From: Aminobacter ciceronei
Lineage (GTDB): Bacteria > Pseudomonadota > Alphaproteobacteria > Rhizobiales > Rhizobiaceae
NCBI RefSeq assembly: GCF_014138625.1
Contig: NZ_JACJHY010000025.1
Location: 48,231 to 112,230, forward strand
DNA: 64,000 nucleotides
Direction: 5' to 3'
Part shown: positions 43,382-55,671 of the stretch, one piece after another
Numbering within the stretch: position 1 is the first letter of the stretch
How the letters are laid out: each line of letters starts with the position of its first letter
Program-made: the position numbers and the translations under genes
Notes under the pieces: model-generated
The model's input: the letters and a program-made list of their open reading frames with translations, nothing else
Database searches by the model: none
What the model was told of the DNA's origin: nothing

Positions 43382-44311
43382 CTGCAACTACACCATCCAC
43401 GGACGCCATCATCATTTCGGCTGGGACAATTCCTTTGCCCCGGCCGATCGGGTGACGCCCGGCTCGACGATCGAGTTCGAATGTCTTGATTCCTCGGGCG
43501 GCCAGCTCACAGCCCAAAGCACCGTCGGCGACATCGCCAAACTCGACTTCGACCAGATCAACCCGGTGACCGGGCCGATCTTCGTCGAGGGCGCAGAACC
43601 TGGCGATGCGCTCAAGGTGACGATCGAGGCGTTCAAGCCGTCCGGCTTCGGCTGGACGGCCAACATTCCGGGTTTTGGCCTGCTCGCCGACGATTTTGCC
43701 GAGCCGGCGCTGACCATCTGGAAATATGACGCGACCTCGCTCGAGCCGGCGCTTTTTGGCAAAAATGGCCGCGTGCCGCTGAAGCCCTTCGCCGGCACCA
43801 TCGGCAACGCCCCTGCCGAGATGGGGCACCACTCGGTGGTGCCGCCGCGCCGCGTCGGCGGCAATCTCGACATCCGCGACCTTGCCGCCGGCACTGTGCT
43901 CTACCTGCCGGTCGAGGTGGCGGGGGCGCTGTTTTCGGTCGGCGACACCCATGCTGCCCAGGGCGACGGCGAGGTCTGCGGCACGGCGATCGAAAGCCCG
44001 ATGAACGTCGTGCTCACCCTCGACCTGGTCAAGGATGCCAGGCTGAAGACGCCGCGCTTCACCACGCCGGGACCGGTGACCAGGCATCTCGACGCCAAGG
44101 GTTACGAGGTGACGACAGGCATCGGCCCCGACCTGATGACCGGGGCCAAGGAGGCCGTCGCGCAGATGGTCGACCTGTTGTCGGCGCGTTACCAGATGGA
44201 CCCCGTCGACGCCTACATGCTGGTGTCGGTGTGCGGCGACCTGCGCATTTCGGAGATCGTCGACATGCCGAACTGGGTGGTCACATTCTACTTCCCGCGC
44301 TGCGTGTTCGA

Positions 44312-44315
<4 letters not shown>
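43371..44315 (+). CDS. Acetamidase/formamidase family amidase
   Basis: 314 residues. FmdA_AmdA fold: HHHFGWDN near the start, LDFDQINPVTGPIFVEGAEP, GFGWTANIPGFGLLADDF, and GDTHAAQGDGEVCGTAIESP with the metal-binding region. These zinc-type amidases hydrolyse formamide or acetamide to ammonia and an acid. It overlaps the binding-protein gene by 11 bases and the ATPase by four, so expression is coupled. It supports amides as the operon's ligand. Confidence 0.9.
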
Positions 44316-46126
<1,811 letters not shown>

Positions 46127-46484
46127 AGCCGCTGAAGCCTGCCGACCTTGCCCGGCGCCGACAGCGCCGGGGCCGCCCGCGACGCCCCCGCCGGCACGTT
46201 TCGCCCGCACATCCCCCACCCGCACATCCGATGTGCAGGACGGCGCCGGCCATAGATTGTGGAAAGATCACAGGGAGTTGTGCCGTTGCGACGTTTGCGC
46301 AGGGCAGCCAGCATTTGATGAATCAAAGTGTAGTGCTATCGTCCGATCAAGCATGGTCAACAAAAGCTGAATGACAGCAGTGCGTTCCACCATGCCCAGG
46401 CCTGGCGGATCCGCTCGCCGGCTTTGCGCTACGCGCGAATGACTTTGCATAACCGGTCGCGGGCCAGGGTGGGAGTGGCAACGA
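46127..46484. other. Intergenic, no gene
   Basis: Holds a GC-rich hairpin CCCGGCGC/GCGCCGGG (46151-46158, 46164-46171) without a U-run and AT-richer sequence from 46300, the probable promoter of the LuxR gene. Confidence 0.5.
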
Positions 46485-47585
46485 TTGGCGGAGCTGTCGG
46501 AGAAATTCATCGACCAGATCTATGAGGCGTCCTTCGTCCCGGAGAAATGGCCCGCCTTGCTCGACGACCTCGCCAGGGCCGTCGACGGCATCGGCGGTTA
46601 TCTCTTCACCATCAGCCGCGGCGCTTCGGCCTATGTCGCCTCGGAGGCGGTCGCGCCCCATGTCGGGGCCTTCATGGATGAAGGCTGGATGGCGGTGAAC
46701 GGCCGGGCGGCGCGCGCCGAGGCGCTGGCCTATCCCGGCTTCATCACCGACCTCGATGCCTTCAGCGAAGAGGAGCTGGAGCAAGAGCCGATCTACCGCG
46801 ACTTCCTCAGGCCGCGCGGCATGGGCTGGGCCGCCGGCACCCATATCCCGCTGCCCACCGGCGACGTGCTGTCGTTCAACTTGGAGCGGGCAACAGCACG
46901 CGGCCCGTTCGAGCGTCCCCTTGTCGAGGCACTCGACCGCTTACGCCCACATGTCGCCCGCGCGGCCATGGTCGGCGCGCGGCTCGGGCTGGAAAAGGCG
47001 CGTGCCGGGGCCGACGCGCTGGAGGCGCTTGGCCTGCCGGCAGCGGTGCTCGGTGGACGCGGCCAGCTGCTTGCCTGCAACGCGCTGATGGACAGGCTGA
47101 TCCCCGACATGGTGCAGGACGGCACGGCGCGCGCCCAGATCACCGACAGGAAGGCCGATGCCTTGCTCGATCAGGCCCTTTCGGCACTGGCCGGCGGCAC
47201 CAGGCGCGGCATCGTCCAGTCCTTCCCGATCAAGGGCGGCGACGGCAAGTCGTCGGGCGTCGCCCATCTGCTGCCGGTGCGCGGCTCGGCCAACGATTTG
47301 TTCAGCCGCATGAACAGCATTCTCGTCATCATGCCGCTGCCCGGCCCGGGCGCGCCGCCGGTCAAGGTGCTGCAGGCGCTGTTCGACCTGACGCCGAGCG
47401 AAGCGCGCATCGCCGCGGCCCTTGCCGACGGCCGCAGCATCGACGCCATCGGCCAGGATTTCGGCATCGCCCGGGAAACCGTGCGCTCGCATCTGCGTTC
47501 GATCTTCGCCAAGTCGGGCGTTTCCAAGCAATCGTCGCTGGTCCGGCTCCTGCTCGGCGTGACCCTGCCGCGACCGGGCAGCTAG
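46485..47585 (+). CDS. LuxR-family helix-turn-helix regulator
   Basis: 366 residues, starting at TTG after GGGAGTGGCAACGA. An N-terminal region of about 300 residues without a known name; it resembles the PAS-like sensory part of orphan LuxR proteins (EKWPALLDDLARAVDGIGGY, DAFSEEELEQEPIYRDFLRP). C-terminal LuxR HTH (LTPSEARIAAALADGRSIDA, then DFGIARETVRSHLRS). No autoinducer domain and no receiver. Monocistronic. A small membrane protein follows on the same strand 150 bases on. Confidence 0.85.
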   Translation: MAELSEKFIDQIYEASFVPEKWPALLDDLARAVDGIGGYLFTISRGASAYVASEAVAPHVGAFMDEGWMAVNGRAARAEALAYPGFITDLDAFSEEELEQEPIYRDFLRPRGMGWAAGTHIPLPTGDVLSFNLERATARGPFERPLVEALDRLRPHVARAAMVGARLGLEKARAGADALEALGLPAAVLGGRGQLLACNALMDRLIPDMVQDGTARAQITDRKADALLDQALSALAGGTRRGIVQSFPIKGGDGKSSGVAHLLPVRGSANDLFSRMNSILVIMPLPGPGAPPVKVLQALFDLTPSEARIAAALADGRSIDAIGQDFGIARETVRSHLRSIFAKSGVSKQSSLVRLLLGVTLPRPGS

Positions 47586-47586
47586 G

Positions 47587-47626
47587 GCATGATCGCTGGA
47601 GCGGCCAGCGGTTTTCGGGATCATGC
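47587..47626. repeat. Palindromic rhizobial intergenic repeat
   Basis: GCATGATC (47587-47594) and GATCATGC (47619-47626) flank CAGCGGTTTTCGG, the layout of an intergenic element frequent in Rhizobiales. It may form the terminator of the LuxR gene. Confidence 0.6.
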
Positions 47627-47735
47627 TTGCACAGAGACAGACCTGCCGTTCGAAGACAAACGGCGCCGATCTAGACGATAGGCTTACTCGACAGTTGGCC
47701 TGCGACCTGCACAACTGGAGGGGGGAGAAACGACA

Positions 47736-48020
47736 ATGCCTTATCTCGACATCTATCTGGCCCAGCTGACCGACCCGTTCCGCATCGGCCTGCTGGTCGC
47801 GCTTCTGGTCACCGCCGCCAACACCGCGCCGACGCTCAACCGCTGGATCCCGATCGCGCTCGGCGTCGTCTTCGTCGCCGTGCTGATCCCGTTCAGCTTC
47901 GGCGCCTCCGACGACATCGCCAAGGCCTTTGCCGTCGCTGTCGGGCTGGTCTCCAATATCACGCTGCTGGCCGTGCTGCTCGGCGCCAAGGCGCTCTATT
48001 CCAGGCTGGCCAGAGGTTAG
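47736..48020 (+). CDS. Small membrane protein, three helices
   Basis: 94 residues. Hydrophobic segments at about 15-33, 39-57 and 65-86 (PFRIGLLVALLVTAANTAP; WIPIALGVVFVAVLIPF; AFAVAVGLVSNITLLAVLLG). GGAGGGGGGAGAAACGACA precedes the ATG, so it is strongly translated. No family recognised. Confidence 0.75.
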   Translation: MPYLDIYLAQLTDPFRIGLLVALLVTAANTAPTLNRWIPIALGVVFVAVLIPFSFGASDDIAKAFAVAVGLVSNITLLAVLLGAKALYSRLARG

Positions 48021-48047
48021 GGCAATTCCGGCAACACTCCCGCACCA

Positions 48048-48342
48048 TCGTCATCCCAAGGCGAAGCAGGAACGAAGCTCCGTCGCGAAGACCCTAGGAT
48101 GATGAAGGGATGGGTGTGTCGCCGCGGGCTTGGTGGTAGGCTGGATTGCTGAGCGATGCCTCTCCGCTTCGTCATCCCAGAGGCTTGCCCCGGGGATCCA
48201 TGCCGTGAGGGTGACGAACCTTATGCAGGGGCAGAAAAAGCACGCGTTCTGCACCGCTTCGGCGCTGCCGCAGTGTCACGGCATGGATCCCAGGGTCTTC
48301 GCGACGGAGCTGCGCTCCTGCTCCGCCCTAGGATGACGAAGG
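48048..48342. repeat. Palindromic mosaic repeat cluster, left of GIY-YIG copy 2
   Basis: Palindromic units near 48055-48104, 48173-48203 and 48286-48336 (for example ATCCCAGGG to CCCTAGGAT, inner GGAGC/GCTCC) with the modules GATGACGAAG and CCATGCCGTGA. Blocks match 28418-28540 in a different order. Confidence 0.8.
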
Positions 48343-48427
48343 GATGGATGTGTCGCCAGGTGGGTTCAGCTGCGGGCATGCGTGCAGCAGGCCTTGCGCG
48401 CAACCTTGCCGCGAATAATCTCTCGCG

Positions 48428-48715
48428 ATGACCGGATATGTCTACATGACCGCCAGCCAGAAGGGCGGCACGATCTATATTGGCGTGACGAACGATCTCG
48501 CGCGCCGTCTGCCGGAGCACAAGGCAGGCAAAGGCTCTCGTTTCACCGCACGTTACGGCGTGCAGCGCCTCGTCTGGTACGAGGAGCATTTCGACATCCG
48601 CGACGCCATCCAGCGCGAAAAATCGCTGAAACGCTGGCCACGCCAGTGGAAGGTCGAGCTGATCGAGACGACCAATCCGGAATGGCACGAGCTGTTTCGT
48701 GGGCTTGGGTGGTGA
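48428..48715 (+). CDS. GIY-YIG endonuclease minigene, copy 2
   Basis: 95 residues. It differs from copy 1 at 28681-28968 at about 13 of 288 bases and four residues (S53G-type, E to K, H to Q, K to T); the GIY-YIG motif (YVYMTASQKGGTIYIG), catalytic Arg and C-terminal helix are unchanged. Similarity extends upstream about 80 bases to the nearest palindrome and downstream to the next. Third-position changes dominate (9 of 13), so selection has probably kept the protein intact after duplication. Confidence 0.92.
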   Translation: MTGYVYMTASQKGGTIYIGVTNDLARRLPEHKAGKGSRFTARYGVQRLVWYEEHFDIRDAIQREKSLKRWPRQWKVELIETTNPEWHELFRGLGW

Positions 48716-48737
48716 TGTCACGAGAGCCTGCACCATC

Positions 48738-48800
48738 GTCATCCTAGGGCGGAGCAGGAGCGCAGCGACGTCGCGGAGACCTTGGGATCCATGCCGTGAC
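48738..48800. repeat. Palindromic repeat, right of GIY-YIG copy 2
   Basis: ATCCTAGGG (48740-48748) to CCTTGGGATCC with inner GGAGC, followed by CCATGCCGTGACC. Equivalent to 28992-29039. Confidence 0.75.
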
Positions 48801-48842
48801 CTCACGGCAACGTAAAGACGGTTCAGAACGCGTGCTCCTTCC

Positions 48843-48923
48843 GAGGAGCGTTTCCGCCTTTCTTCGACTTGTGGAGGCACTTTTGGTCTTGCGCCATTCC
48901 GGACGGAAATCCACTTCAATTGC
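48843..48923 (-). repeat. Rhizobial intergenic repeat element, copy 2 (reverse)
   Basis: Reverse complement of the element at 2173-2278: GAGCGTTTCCGCCTTTCTTC then GCGCCATTCCGGACGGAAAT and CACTTCAATTGC. It directly precedes the hypothetical gene at 48977. Confidence 0.6.
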
Positions 48924-48976
48924 GGTCCCGAGATCGGCTTGCTACGGAACTTGCATCTTCTCCGCCGAGCGCCTTC

Positions 48977-49423
48977 ATGGACAATCAAGAGCAGGCTTTT
49001 TCCGACAGGATCGACTGCAACTTCCCGTATCTGGATGCCGCCAGGGCTGCCGCGCTCATGGCGGAGGCAAGATTCATCTCGACCAATGCTGAATTCTGCG
49101 TGCTGTACGAGATCGTCTGCCCGCCAGCATCCGACCGGCTGCCGACTGAGCGACAACGCGACTTGCTGGCAAGCTGGCTCGAGAATTCGACGTCCCCTCT
49201 TGCCGCTCGTATCGCCGATCTGGCCAGACAGGTGATCGACGGCGGGACGGTGGCGACAGAACAGGCGTTGGCCGCGATGCACGATGTCGCGACGACCGAG
49301 GGGCAATATGCGGCTTTGGCGGTGGTGTCTCGCCTCGCTCATGCGGCGAGCGATGGCGTCAACGGCGAGATAATTGACAGGCTGGAGCAACAGATCCGGA
49401 GGCAGTGGGAAGAGCCGGGATAA
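48977..49423 (+). CDS. Hypothetical protein, helical
   Basis: 148 residues beginning MDNQEQAFSDRIDCNFPYLD. Mostly alpha-helical, with Ala-rich helices (ARAAALMAEARFISTNAEFC; QALAAMHDVATTEGQYAALA). No signal peptide or membrane segment. No family recognised. The ATG at 48977 was chosen because upstream sequence is repeat-derived. It is an isolated gene between repeat clusters. Confidence 0.6.
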   Translation: MDNQEQAFSDRIDCNFPYLDAARAAALMAEARFISTNAEFCVLYEIVCPPASDRLPTERQRDLLASWLENSTSPLAARIADLARQVIDGGTVATEQALAAMHDVATTEGQYAALAVVSRLAHAASDGVNGEIIDRLEQQIRRQWEEPG

Positions 49424-49459
49424 CGGCTTCGCGTCGACTGAAGCCTTACCCTGGCTGGC

Positions 49460-49865
49460 AGCGCGCAGGCGATGCAGAACACAGGCACTTTCCTCCACCC
49501 GCCCCACATTCCTCACCCTCACGGCATGGATCCTCGGGTCAAGCCCGAGGATGACGAAGTGGAGAGGCACCGCTCGGCGACGAATTAGAGGGCAGCGCTC
49601 GGCAATCATCATCACTAAGCCTGCGACCGCCCCCCGTCCTTCGTCATCCTAGGGCGAAGCAGGAGCGAAGCTCCGTCGCGTAGACCCTAGGATCCATGCC
49701 GTGACATTATAGCCGGGCTCAAGCGGTGCAGGACGTGTGCACTTTCTTCCACCCGTCCCACATTCCCCACCCTCACGGCATGAATCCTCGGGTCAAGCGT
49801 CTGGGATGACGGAGCGGAGAGGCCGCTCGCGGCAAGCCACCCTTACGGCAGCGCCCAAGCGCTGC
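49460..49865. repeat. Palindromic mosaic repeat cluster, without nuclease gene
   Basis: 49530-49552: ATCCTCGGG / CCCGAGGAT. 49644-49692: ATCCTAGGG to CCCTAGGAT with inner GGAGC/GCTCC. 49786-49810: a decayed unit. Modules between them include the CCACCCGCCCCACATTCC run before CACGGCATGGATCC. No gene between 49424 and 49875. Confidence 0.85.
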
Positions 49866-49875
49866 AGAACCCGCC

Positions 49876-50583
49876 CTACAGCTCGAACTCGCCCTGGCCG
49901 GCGTCGAGCGCGCCGATGGTCTCGGCGGCGAGCGCGCGGGTGATGCGGCTCTTCTGTTCCAGCGCTGCGCGGTCGAGGCGCTCGACGACACGGATGGCGG
50001 TCGACAGGGAGCGCTCGATGCGGCGGACCAGGAACTGCACGACATGCGGCTCGACCTCGACCTGGCGGTCGGCGAACAGCTTGGTGATGACGCCGGCGAG
50101 CAAGAGGTCGTCGGGCTCGTCGATCTCGACGGTCGCCGCAGCCTTGAGCCGCGAGGCGAGGTCGGGCAGCGTCACGCCCCAGGCGGTGGGAAAGCTGCGC
50201 GCGGTGAGCAGCAGCTGCGCGCCCGAGCCGCGCACGGTGTTGATGAGATGGAACAGCCCGTTCTGGTCGAGCCGACCCTGGTCGGCATCGTCGATCAGCA
50301 CCGAGGCCGTGCCGACCTCACCGAGATGGGCTGATATGTCTGAAACGTCGAGCTGAAGTGCGTCGGCATGATCGCGCCAGATCGCGGCAAGATGCGACTT
50401 GCCCGAGCCGGCGGGACCGGCGAGCAGCACCACTGATGCCGGCCATTCGGGCCAGCGGTCGATCAGCGACACCGCTTGCGCGTTGGCCCCTGAGACAACG
50501 AGGTCGTCGCGCGAAAACCCTGGTGAATGACCAAGGTCGAGCGGCAGCTGGCGCGGTTTGATCGGCTCGCGCGACACTGTCAT
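49876..50583 (-). CDS. hdaA: HdaA, DnaA-related regulator of replication initiation
   Basis: 235 residues. DnaA-like AAA+ domain without the DNA-binding domain. The N-terminal clamp-binding motif is QLPLDL (12-17), Walker A GPAGSGKS (56-63), Walker B ASVLIDDAD. In alphaproteobacteria HdaA binds the sliding clamp and stimulates DnaA-ATP hydrolysis after initiation. Its start overlaps the permease stop by four bases (ATGA). The clamp motif and Walker residues identify it well. Confidence 0.92.
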   Translation of the reverse strand: MTVSREPIKPRQLPLDLGHSPGFSRDDLVVSGANAQAVSLIDRWPEWPASVVLLAGPAGSGKSHLAAIWRDHADALQLDVSDISAHLGEVGTASVLIDDADQGRLDQNGLFHLINTVRGSGAQLLLTARSFPTAWGVTLPDLASRLKAAATVEIDEPDDLLLAGVITKLFADRQVEVEPHVVQFLVRRIERSLSTAIRVVERLDRAALEQKSRITRALAAETIGALDAGQGEFEL

Positions 50584-51867
50584 TTTTCCGGTTTCGCATC
50601 GCCCGGCTTGCGGGCCTGGACTTTGGCGCGGCTCGGCCTATCGGCCTCGGTTTTTGCACGGCTCCGCATGGCAGCGGCGGTCTTGGCGCTACCCGAAGCG
50701 ACAGCCTCGGTCCTGGCGTCGCTCGGCAAGCGAGCGGCCTCGATTTTTGCACCGCTCGGCGCGGGCGCCTCGGGCACCTCCACGGCATGGCCGTGATAGA
50801 GCGGGGAATCGAGGTAGCGGCCGATGGCGAAACGCACAAGCACGGCAACGGCCGCCGCCGACGGCACCGCAACCAGAAGGCCGACAAAACCGAACATCGC
50901 GCCGAAGGCGACCAGCGCGAACATCAGCCAGACCGGATGCAGGCCGACACTCTTGCCGACCAGGCGCGGCTGCAAGATGTTGCCCTCGATGAACTGGCCG
51001 ACGAAGAACACCGCCGCAACGGCTGCGACCATCGTCCAGTCCGGCCAGAACTGGACGAAGGCGACGCCGATCGACAGCACCAGGCCGAGCAGCGAGCCGA
51101 CATAAGGAATGAAGCTGACCAGGCCGGCAAACAGGCCGATCAGCACGCCGAAATTGAGCCCGGTCAAGGTCAGGCCGACGGCATAGAGGATGCCGAGGAT
51201 CAGGCACAGCGTGCCCTGGCCGCGGACGAAGCCGGCAATCGCGGTGTTGATGTCGCGGGCAATCTGGCGGACTGTGACGACGTGGTCGCGCGGGATCCAG
51301 CTGTCGACGACTGACACCATGCGGTCCCAGTCGAGCAGCATGTAGAAAGCGACGACAGGGGTGACCACGAACAGGCTGGCGATCGAAAACAGCGCCACGC
51401 CCGAGCTCCAGATCGACTGGAAGATGGTGGTGACGAAACCGAAGCCCGACTTGAGCAGCGAGCTCAGGCCCTCGCGCAAGCCTTGCGCATCGACGCCGAA
51501 ACGCTGCTCCAGCCATTGCGGATTGAAGTTGGTGATCAGCTGCTGCAGGCTTTCGAGATAGCCCGGCACCTTGGCGGCGAAGTCGGCCATCTGCGAGGCC
51601 AGCACCGGAATGATGATGACAAGGCCAAGCACCAGAAGCACCAGGAAGCAGATCAGGATGACGACGGTCGCCATCAGCCTGGACAGGCCGAGCTTCTGCA
51701 GCCGGTCGGCGACCGGGTCGAGGAAATAGGCCAGCGCCATGCCGGCGACGAAGGGCAGCAGGATGTCGCTGAACAGATAGAGGAAGGCGGCGAACAGGAC
51801 GGCCGAAATCAGCCAGAAACGGATCTGCTTGCGGAATGCCGCCGCTGCCGCTTCTTCGGCCGCTTCG

Positions 51868-51896
<29 letters not shown>
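50580..51896 (-). CDS. AI-2E/PerM-family permease
   Basis: 438 residues. About eight membrane helices: FRKQIRFWLISAVLFAAFLY and DILLPFVAGMALAYFLDPVA at the start, then LVSFIPYVGSLLGLVLSIGV typical of AI-2E_transport. Some members are Na+/H+ antiporters. The C-terminal 70 residues have a degenerate repeat of about 10 residues (SGAKIEAARLPSDARTEAV, RSRAKTEADRPSRAK), probably disordered and encoded by a tandem DNA repeat. Overlaps the pgsA-like gene by 29 bases and hdaA by four. Typical order in Rhizobiales. Confidence 0.9.
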
Positions 51897-52434
<538 letters not shown>

Positions 52435-52649
52435 CCCGCCTTTTTGCTTTGTCTTTTTAAGATATTTTGTCTTTGGTCGATAAATGGGCGAGACTTGACC
52501 GCATCGCAAGTGCGTGAGCGTGTCAGCCCCCTGTCCACCGCTTTGGCGGCCGTTTCCAAGGCAATCCGGCCGTCTCGCTTGCGGGAACCGGCCGTTCATG
52601 CGAATAGCGCCGCAAAAGCGCACCAGGATTTGGGCATCAGGAATTGGCG

Positions 52650-53714
52650 ATGAGCGAAGGCAAGAACGGTCTCACCTATGCGCAGGCGGGCGTCGACATC
52701 GACGCCGGAAACCTGATGGTCGAGAAGATCAAGCCGCTGGTGCGCTCGACGCGCCGGCCGGGCGCCGATGGCGAGATCGGCGGCTTCGGCGGCCTGTTCG
52801 ACCTCAAGGCCGCCGGTTTCAACGACCCGATCCTGGTCGCGGCCAATGACGGCGTCGGCACCAAGCTGAAGATCGCCATCGATGCCGGCAAGCATGACAC
52901 GATCGGCGTCGACCTCGTCGCCATGTGCGTCAACGACATCGTCGTCCAGGGCGCCGAGCCGCTTTTGTTCCTCGACTATTTCGCCACCGGCAAGCTCGAC
53001 CCCGACCAGGGCGCCGACATCGTCTCCGGTATCGCCGAGGGCTGCCGCCAGGCCGGCTGCGCGCTGATCGGCGGCGAAACCGCCGAAATGCCCGGCATGT
53101 ATCATGGCAATGACTACGACCTCGCCGGCTTTGCCGTCGGTGCCGCCGAGCGTGGCCGGCTGCTGCCGACCGACGACGTCGTCGAGGGCGACGTGCTGCT
53201 CGGCCTGGCCTCCTCCGGCGTACATTCCAACGGTTATTCGCTGGTCCGCCGCATCGTCGAGATGTCGGGCCTGAAGTGGAGCGACCGGGCGCCTTTCGCC
53301 GATGGCCCGACGCTGGCCGAAGCGCTGCTCGAGCCGACGCGCATCTACGTCAAGTCACTGCTCCGGGCGATCCGCGAAACCAACGGCATCAAGGCGCTGG
53401 CCCACATCACCGGCGGCGGTTTCCCCGAAAACATCCCCAGGGTGCTGCCCAAGGAATTCTCGGCCGAGCTCGATTTGTCGGCGATCGAGGCCCCGCGCGT
53501 GTTCTCCTGGCTCGCTGCGACAGGCGGCGTCTCGCCTGAAGAAATGATGCGCACCTTCAACTGCGGCATCGGCATGATCGCGGTGGTTGCCGCCGGCCAG
53601 GCAGCGCAGGTCGCCGCCGTGCTGCAGGAAGCCGGCGAGACGGTCACGCCGATCGGCCGCATCGTGCCGCGCCGCGACACCGGCGTCATCTATCGCGGGT
53701 CGCTCGCCCTATGA
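52650..53714 (+). CDS. purM: Phosphoribosylformylglycinamidine cyclo-ligase
   Basis: 354 residues. Fifth step of de novo purine synthesis (AIR synthetase). [20 protein letters not shown] near the start, [36 protein letters not shown] and [11 protein letters not shown] are PurM landmarks. Cytoplasmic homodimer. Start at 52650 after CAGGAATTGGCG. Overlaps purN by four bases (ATGA), so they are translationally coupled, as in most Rhizobiales. Divergent from the pgsA-hdaA operon. Confidence 0.97.
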   Translation: MSEGKNGLTYAQAGVDIDAGNLMVEKIKPLVRSTRRPGADGEIGGFGGLFDLKAAGFNDPILVAANDGVGTKLKIAIDAGKHDTIGVDLVAMCVNDIVVQGAEPLLFLDYFATGKLDPDQGADIVSGIAEGCRQAGCALIGGETAEMPGMYHGNDYDLAGFAVGAAERGRLLPTDDVVEGDVLLGLASSGVHSNGYSLVRRIVEMSGLKWSDRAPFADGPTLAEALLEPTRIYVKSLLRAIRETNGIKALAHITGGGFPENIPRVLPKEFSAELDLSAIEAPRVFSWLAATGGVSPEEMMRTFNCGIGMIAVVAAGQAAQVAAVLQEAGETVTPIGRIVPRRDTGVIYRGSLAL

Positions 53715-54415
53715 TGCAGCGCAAACGCACAGTCATCCTGATCTCGGGCCGCGGCTCCAACATGGCCGCGCTGATCGACGCCGCCGCCGACCCGGCATTC
53801 CCCGCCGAGATCGTCGGCGTCATCTCCGACAAGGCCAACGCGCCCGGCCTCGGCATCGCCGCCAGCCGTGGCATAGCCACCAAGGTGGTGACACGCGCCG
53901 ACCATGCCAGCAAGGAAGCGCATGACGAGGCGATCGGCTCGGCGCTCGACACCTTCGGCGCCGAGATCGTGGCGCTAGCCGGCTACATGCGTCTGTTGAC
54001 CACCGGCTTCGTCGAGACATGGCAAGGCCGGATGATCAACATCCATCCGGCACTGTTGCCGTCCTTCAAGGGGCTCGACACCCACCAGCGCGCGCTCGAC
54101 GCCGGCATCCGCGTGCATGGCTGCACCGTGCATTTCGTCACGCCCGAAATGGATGACGGCCCCATCATCGCCCAGGCCGCCGTGCCGGTGCTGATCGACG
54201 ACGACGAGCCGACACTGTCGGCCCGCGTGCTCAAGGCCGAGCACCGGCTCTATCCGCTCGCCCTCAAGCTCTTCGCCGAAGGCAAGGTGCGCATGGAGGG
54301 CAGCCGCACGGCCTTCTCAGGCTTCAGCGACAGCATCGGCACCGACGAGATCGCAGCCCCCCATCCGGCACGCGACGAGATCGACCTGGAGCAGCTCGCC
54401 CGCATCACGCCCTGA
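53711..54415 (+). CDS. purN: Phosphoribosylglycinamide formyltransferase
   Basis: 234 residues, slightly longer than usual. Third step of purine synthesis, using 10-formyl-[20 protein letters not shown] at the start; [19 protein letters not shown] contains the catalytic Asn-His-Asp region, and [19 protein letters not shown] completes it. About 25 residues extend past the usual end. Overlaps purM by four bases. Followed by the sixA-like gene 15 bases on. Confidence 0.97.
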   Translation: MMQRKRTVILISGRGSNMAALIDAAADPAFPAEIVGVISDKANAPGLGIAASRGIATKVVTRADHASKEAHDEAIGSALDTFGAEIVALAGYMRLLTTGFVETWQGRMINIHPALLPSFKGLDTHQRALDAGIRVHGCTVHFVTPEMDDGPIIAQAAVPVLIDDDEPTLSARVLKAEHRLYPLALKLFAEGKVRMEGSRTAFSGFSDSIGTDEIAAPHPARDEIDLEQLARITP

Positions 54416-54430
54416 GCCGAAAGACCCCGC

Positions 54431-54958
54431 ATGGCAAAGATCAGGCACCTACTGCTGCTGCGCCATGCCAAGTCGAGCTGGGACGACGAAGCGCTTGCCG
54501 ATTTCGACCGGCCGCTGGCGCCGAGGGGCAAGGCGGCGGCGCCGCGCATGGGCGCCGAGATCGCCAGACGCGGCTGGCTGCCCGAGCTGGTCTATGTCTC
54601 GCCTGCCGCGCGCACCCGCCAGACATGGCAGCTTGCGTCAGCCGACTGGCCGGCGCCCCTGCCCGCGGCAAGCTTCCACGACAGCATCTATGGCGCTTTG
54701 GCCAACGACCTGTTTGCGCTTGCCAGAGCCGTGCCCGACGAGATCGGCAGCTTGCTGGTCATCGGCCACAATCCGGGGCTCGAGATCTTCGCTGCCCAGC
54801 TGGCCGGTCCCGGTTCGAGCAGCGATGCGGTCAAGTCGCTGGAAGAGAAATTCCCCAGCGGCGCGCTGGCCCGCTTCGAGTTCGAAGGCGACTGGGACGA
54901 GCTGCGCCCCGGCATCGCGCGCCTGACCCATTGCCTCAGGCCGAAAGAGCTGGGCTGA
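54431..54958 (+). CDS. Histidine phosphatase, SixA type
   Basis: 175 residues. RHG motif as LLLRHAKSSWDD (Arg11, His12), FDRPLAPRGKAAAPRMG, VYVSPAARTRQTWQ and the C-terminal GHNPGLEIF. SixA removes phosphate from histidine phosphotransfer proteins. Starts 15 bases after purN, on the same strand, likely co-transcribed. GACCCCGC precedes the ATG. Confidence 0.9.
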   Translation: MAKIRHLLLLRHAKSSWDDEALADFDRPLAPRGKAAAPRMGAEIARRGWLPELVYVSPAARTRQTWQLASADWPAPLPAASFHDSIYGALANDLFALARAVPDEIGSLLVIGHNPGLEIFAAQLAGPGSSSDAVKSLEEKFPSGALARFEFEGDWDELRPGIARLTHCLRPKELG

Positions 54959-55192
54959 GGCGCAGCCAGGCCGCGTGGCGCGGAGGAGCGCTGGCCTGGT
55001 CCGGCTGTCCGCTCCGGATTGTCTTCACCTTCTGTCATCGGCCAGCTTTGACTTCGGCCGGCTCCTGAGATCGTCCAGCCGCTGAAGCCGGCCAGAGACT
55101 GGCAGCCGCCCTGCCCGGCAACATCAGGCCTTGAGGTCGCCGCCGCCACACGGTTGGACCGCGCTTTTTCCGCATCGGTGTCAGAATAATAA

Positions 55193-55219
55193 TTGCATAT
55201 ACAACTACTATTGGTTATG
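55193..55219. promoter_or_regulatory. Candidate MarR operator upstream of the marR-like gene
   Basis: TTGCATATACAA (55193-55204) is an inverted repeat; CAACTACTATTGGTT follows. The gap 54959-55192 has no gene. The related site at 55672-55689 suggests shared control of both genes by the MarR protein. Confidence 0.45.
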
Positions 55220-55227
55220 CTGCCTTC

Positions 55228-55644
55228 ATGTTCGACCGTTGCATCTACTTCAACACCACGGCCCTTGCGCGCCAGCTCGACCGCGTCTGGACGGCGGCCT
55301 TTCAGCCCTTCGGCCTGACGCCGCCGCAAGGCTTCATGCTCAGGGCGGTGCTGGCGCGGCCGGGCCTTTTGCAGAGCGAACTGGCTGACGAGCTGAAGAT
55401 CGCCCGGGCGACGGCGACACGCGGCCTCGACGGGCTGGAAGCCAGGGGCCTTGTCGTCAGGAGCAAGTCGAGCGGGGACAGGCGCGAATCCCTGATCACG
55501 CCGACAGCGGAGGCGGTTGCGATGAAGGAGGCGCTGAACGCCGCCAGCGGCGCGGTCACCCAACGCCTGTCGAGCCTTTTCGGCGAACAGGTTTTTGCCG
55601 GTTTTGTCGAGCAGGCCAAGGCGATCGCCGCCAAGCTGGAATGA
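55228..55644 (+). CDS. MarR-family transcriptional regulator
   Basis: 138 residues. Winged helix with the recognition helix in LLQSELADELKIARATATRG (about 48-67) and wing RSKSSGDRRESLI. MarR proteins usually repress nearby detoxification or catabolic genes and respond to aromatic or oxidising ligands. It lies 60 bases upstream of a tautomerase gene on the same strand. Two similar operator-like elements flank it. Confidence 0.88.
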   Translation: MFDRCIYFNTTALARQLDRVWTAAFQPFGLTPPQGFMLRAVLARPGLLQSELADELKIARATATRGLDGLEARGLVVRSKSSGDRRESLITPTAEAVAMKEALNAASGAVTQRLSSLFGEQVFAGFVEQAKAIAAKLE

Positions 55645-55671
55645 GCCTGCTGTCACGCACAAGCCATTCAC

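Noticed and set aside
41801..43387. 528-residue open frame antisense to the ABC binding protein
   Set aside because: Mirror frame of a well-defined SBP_bac_5 gene.
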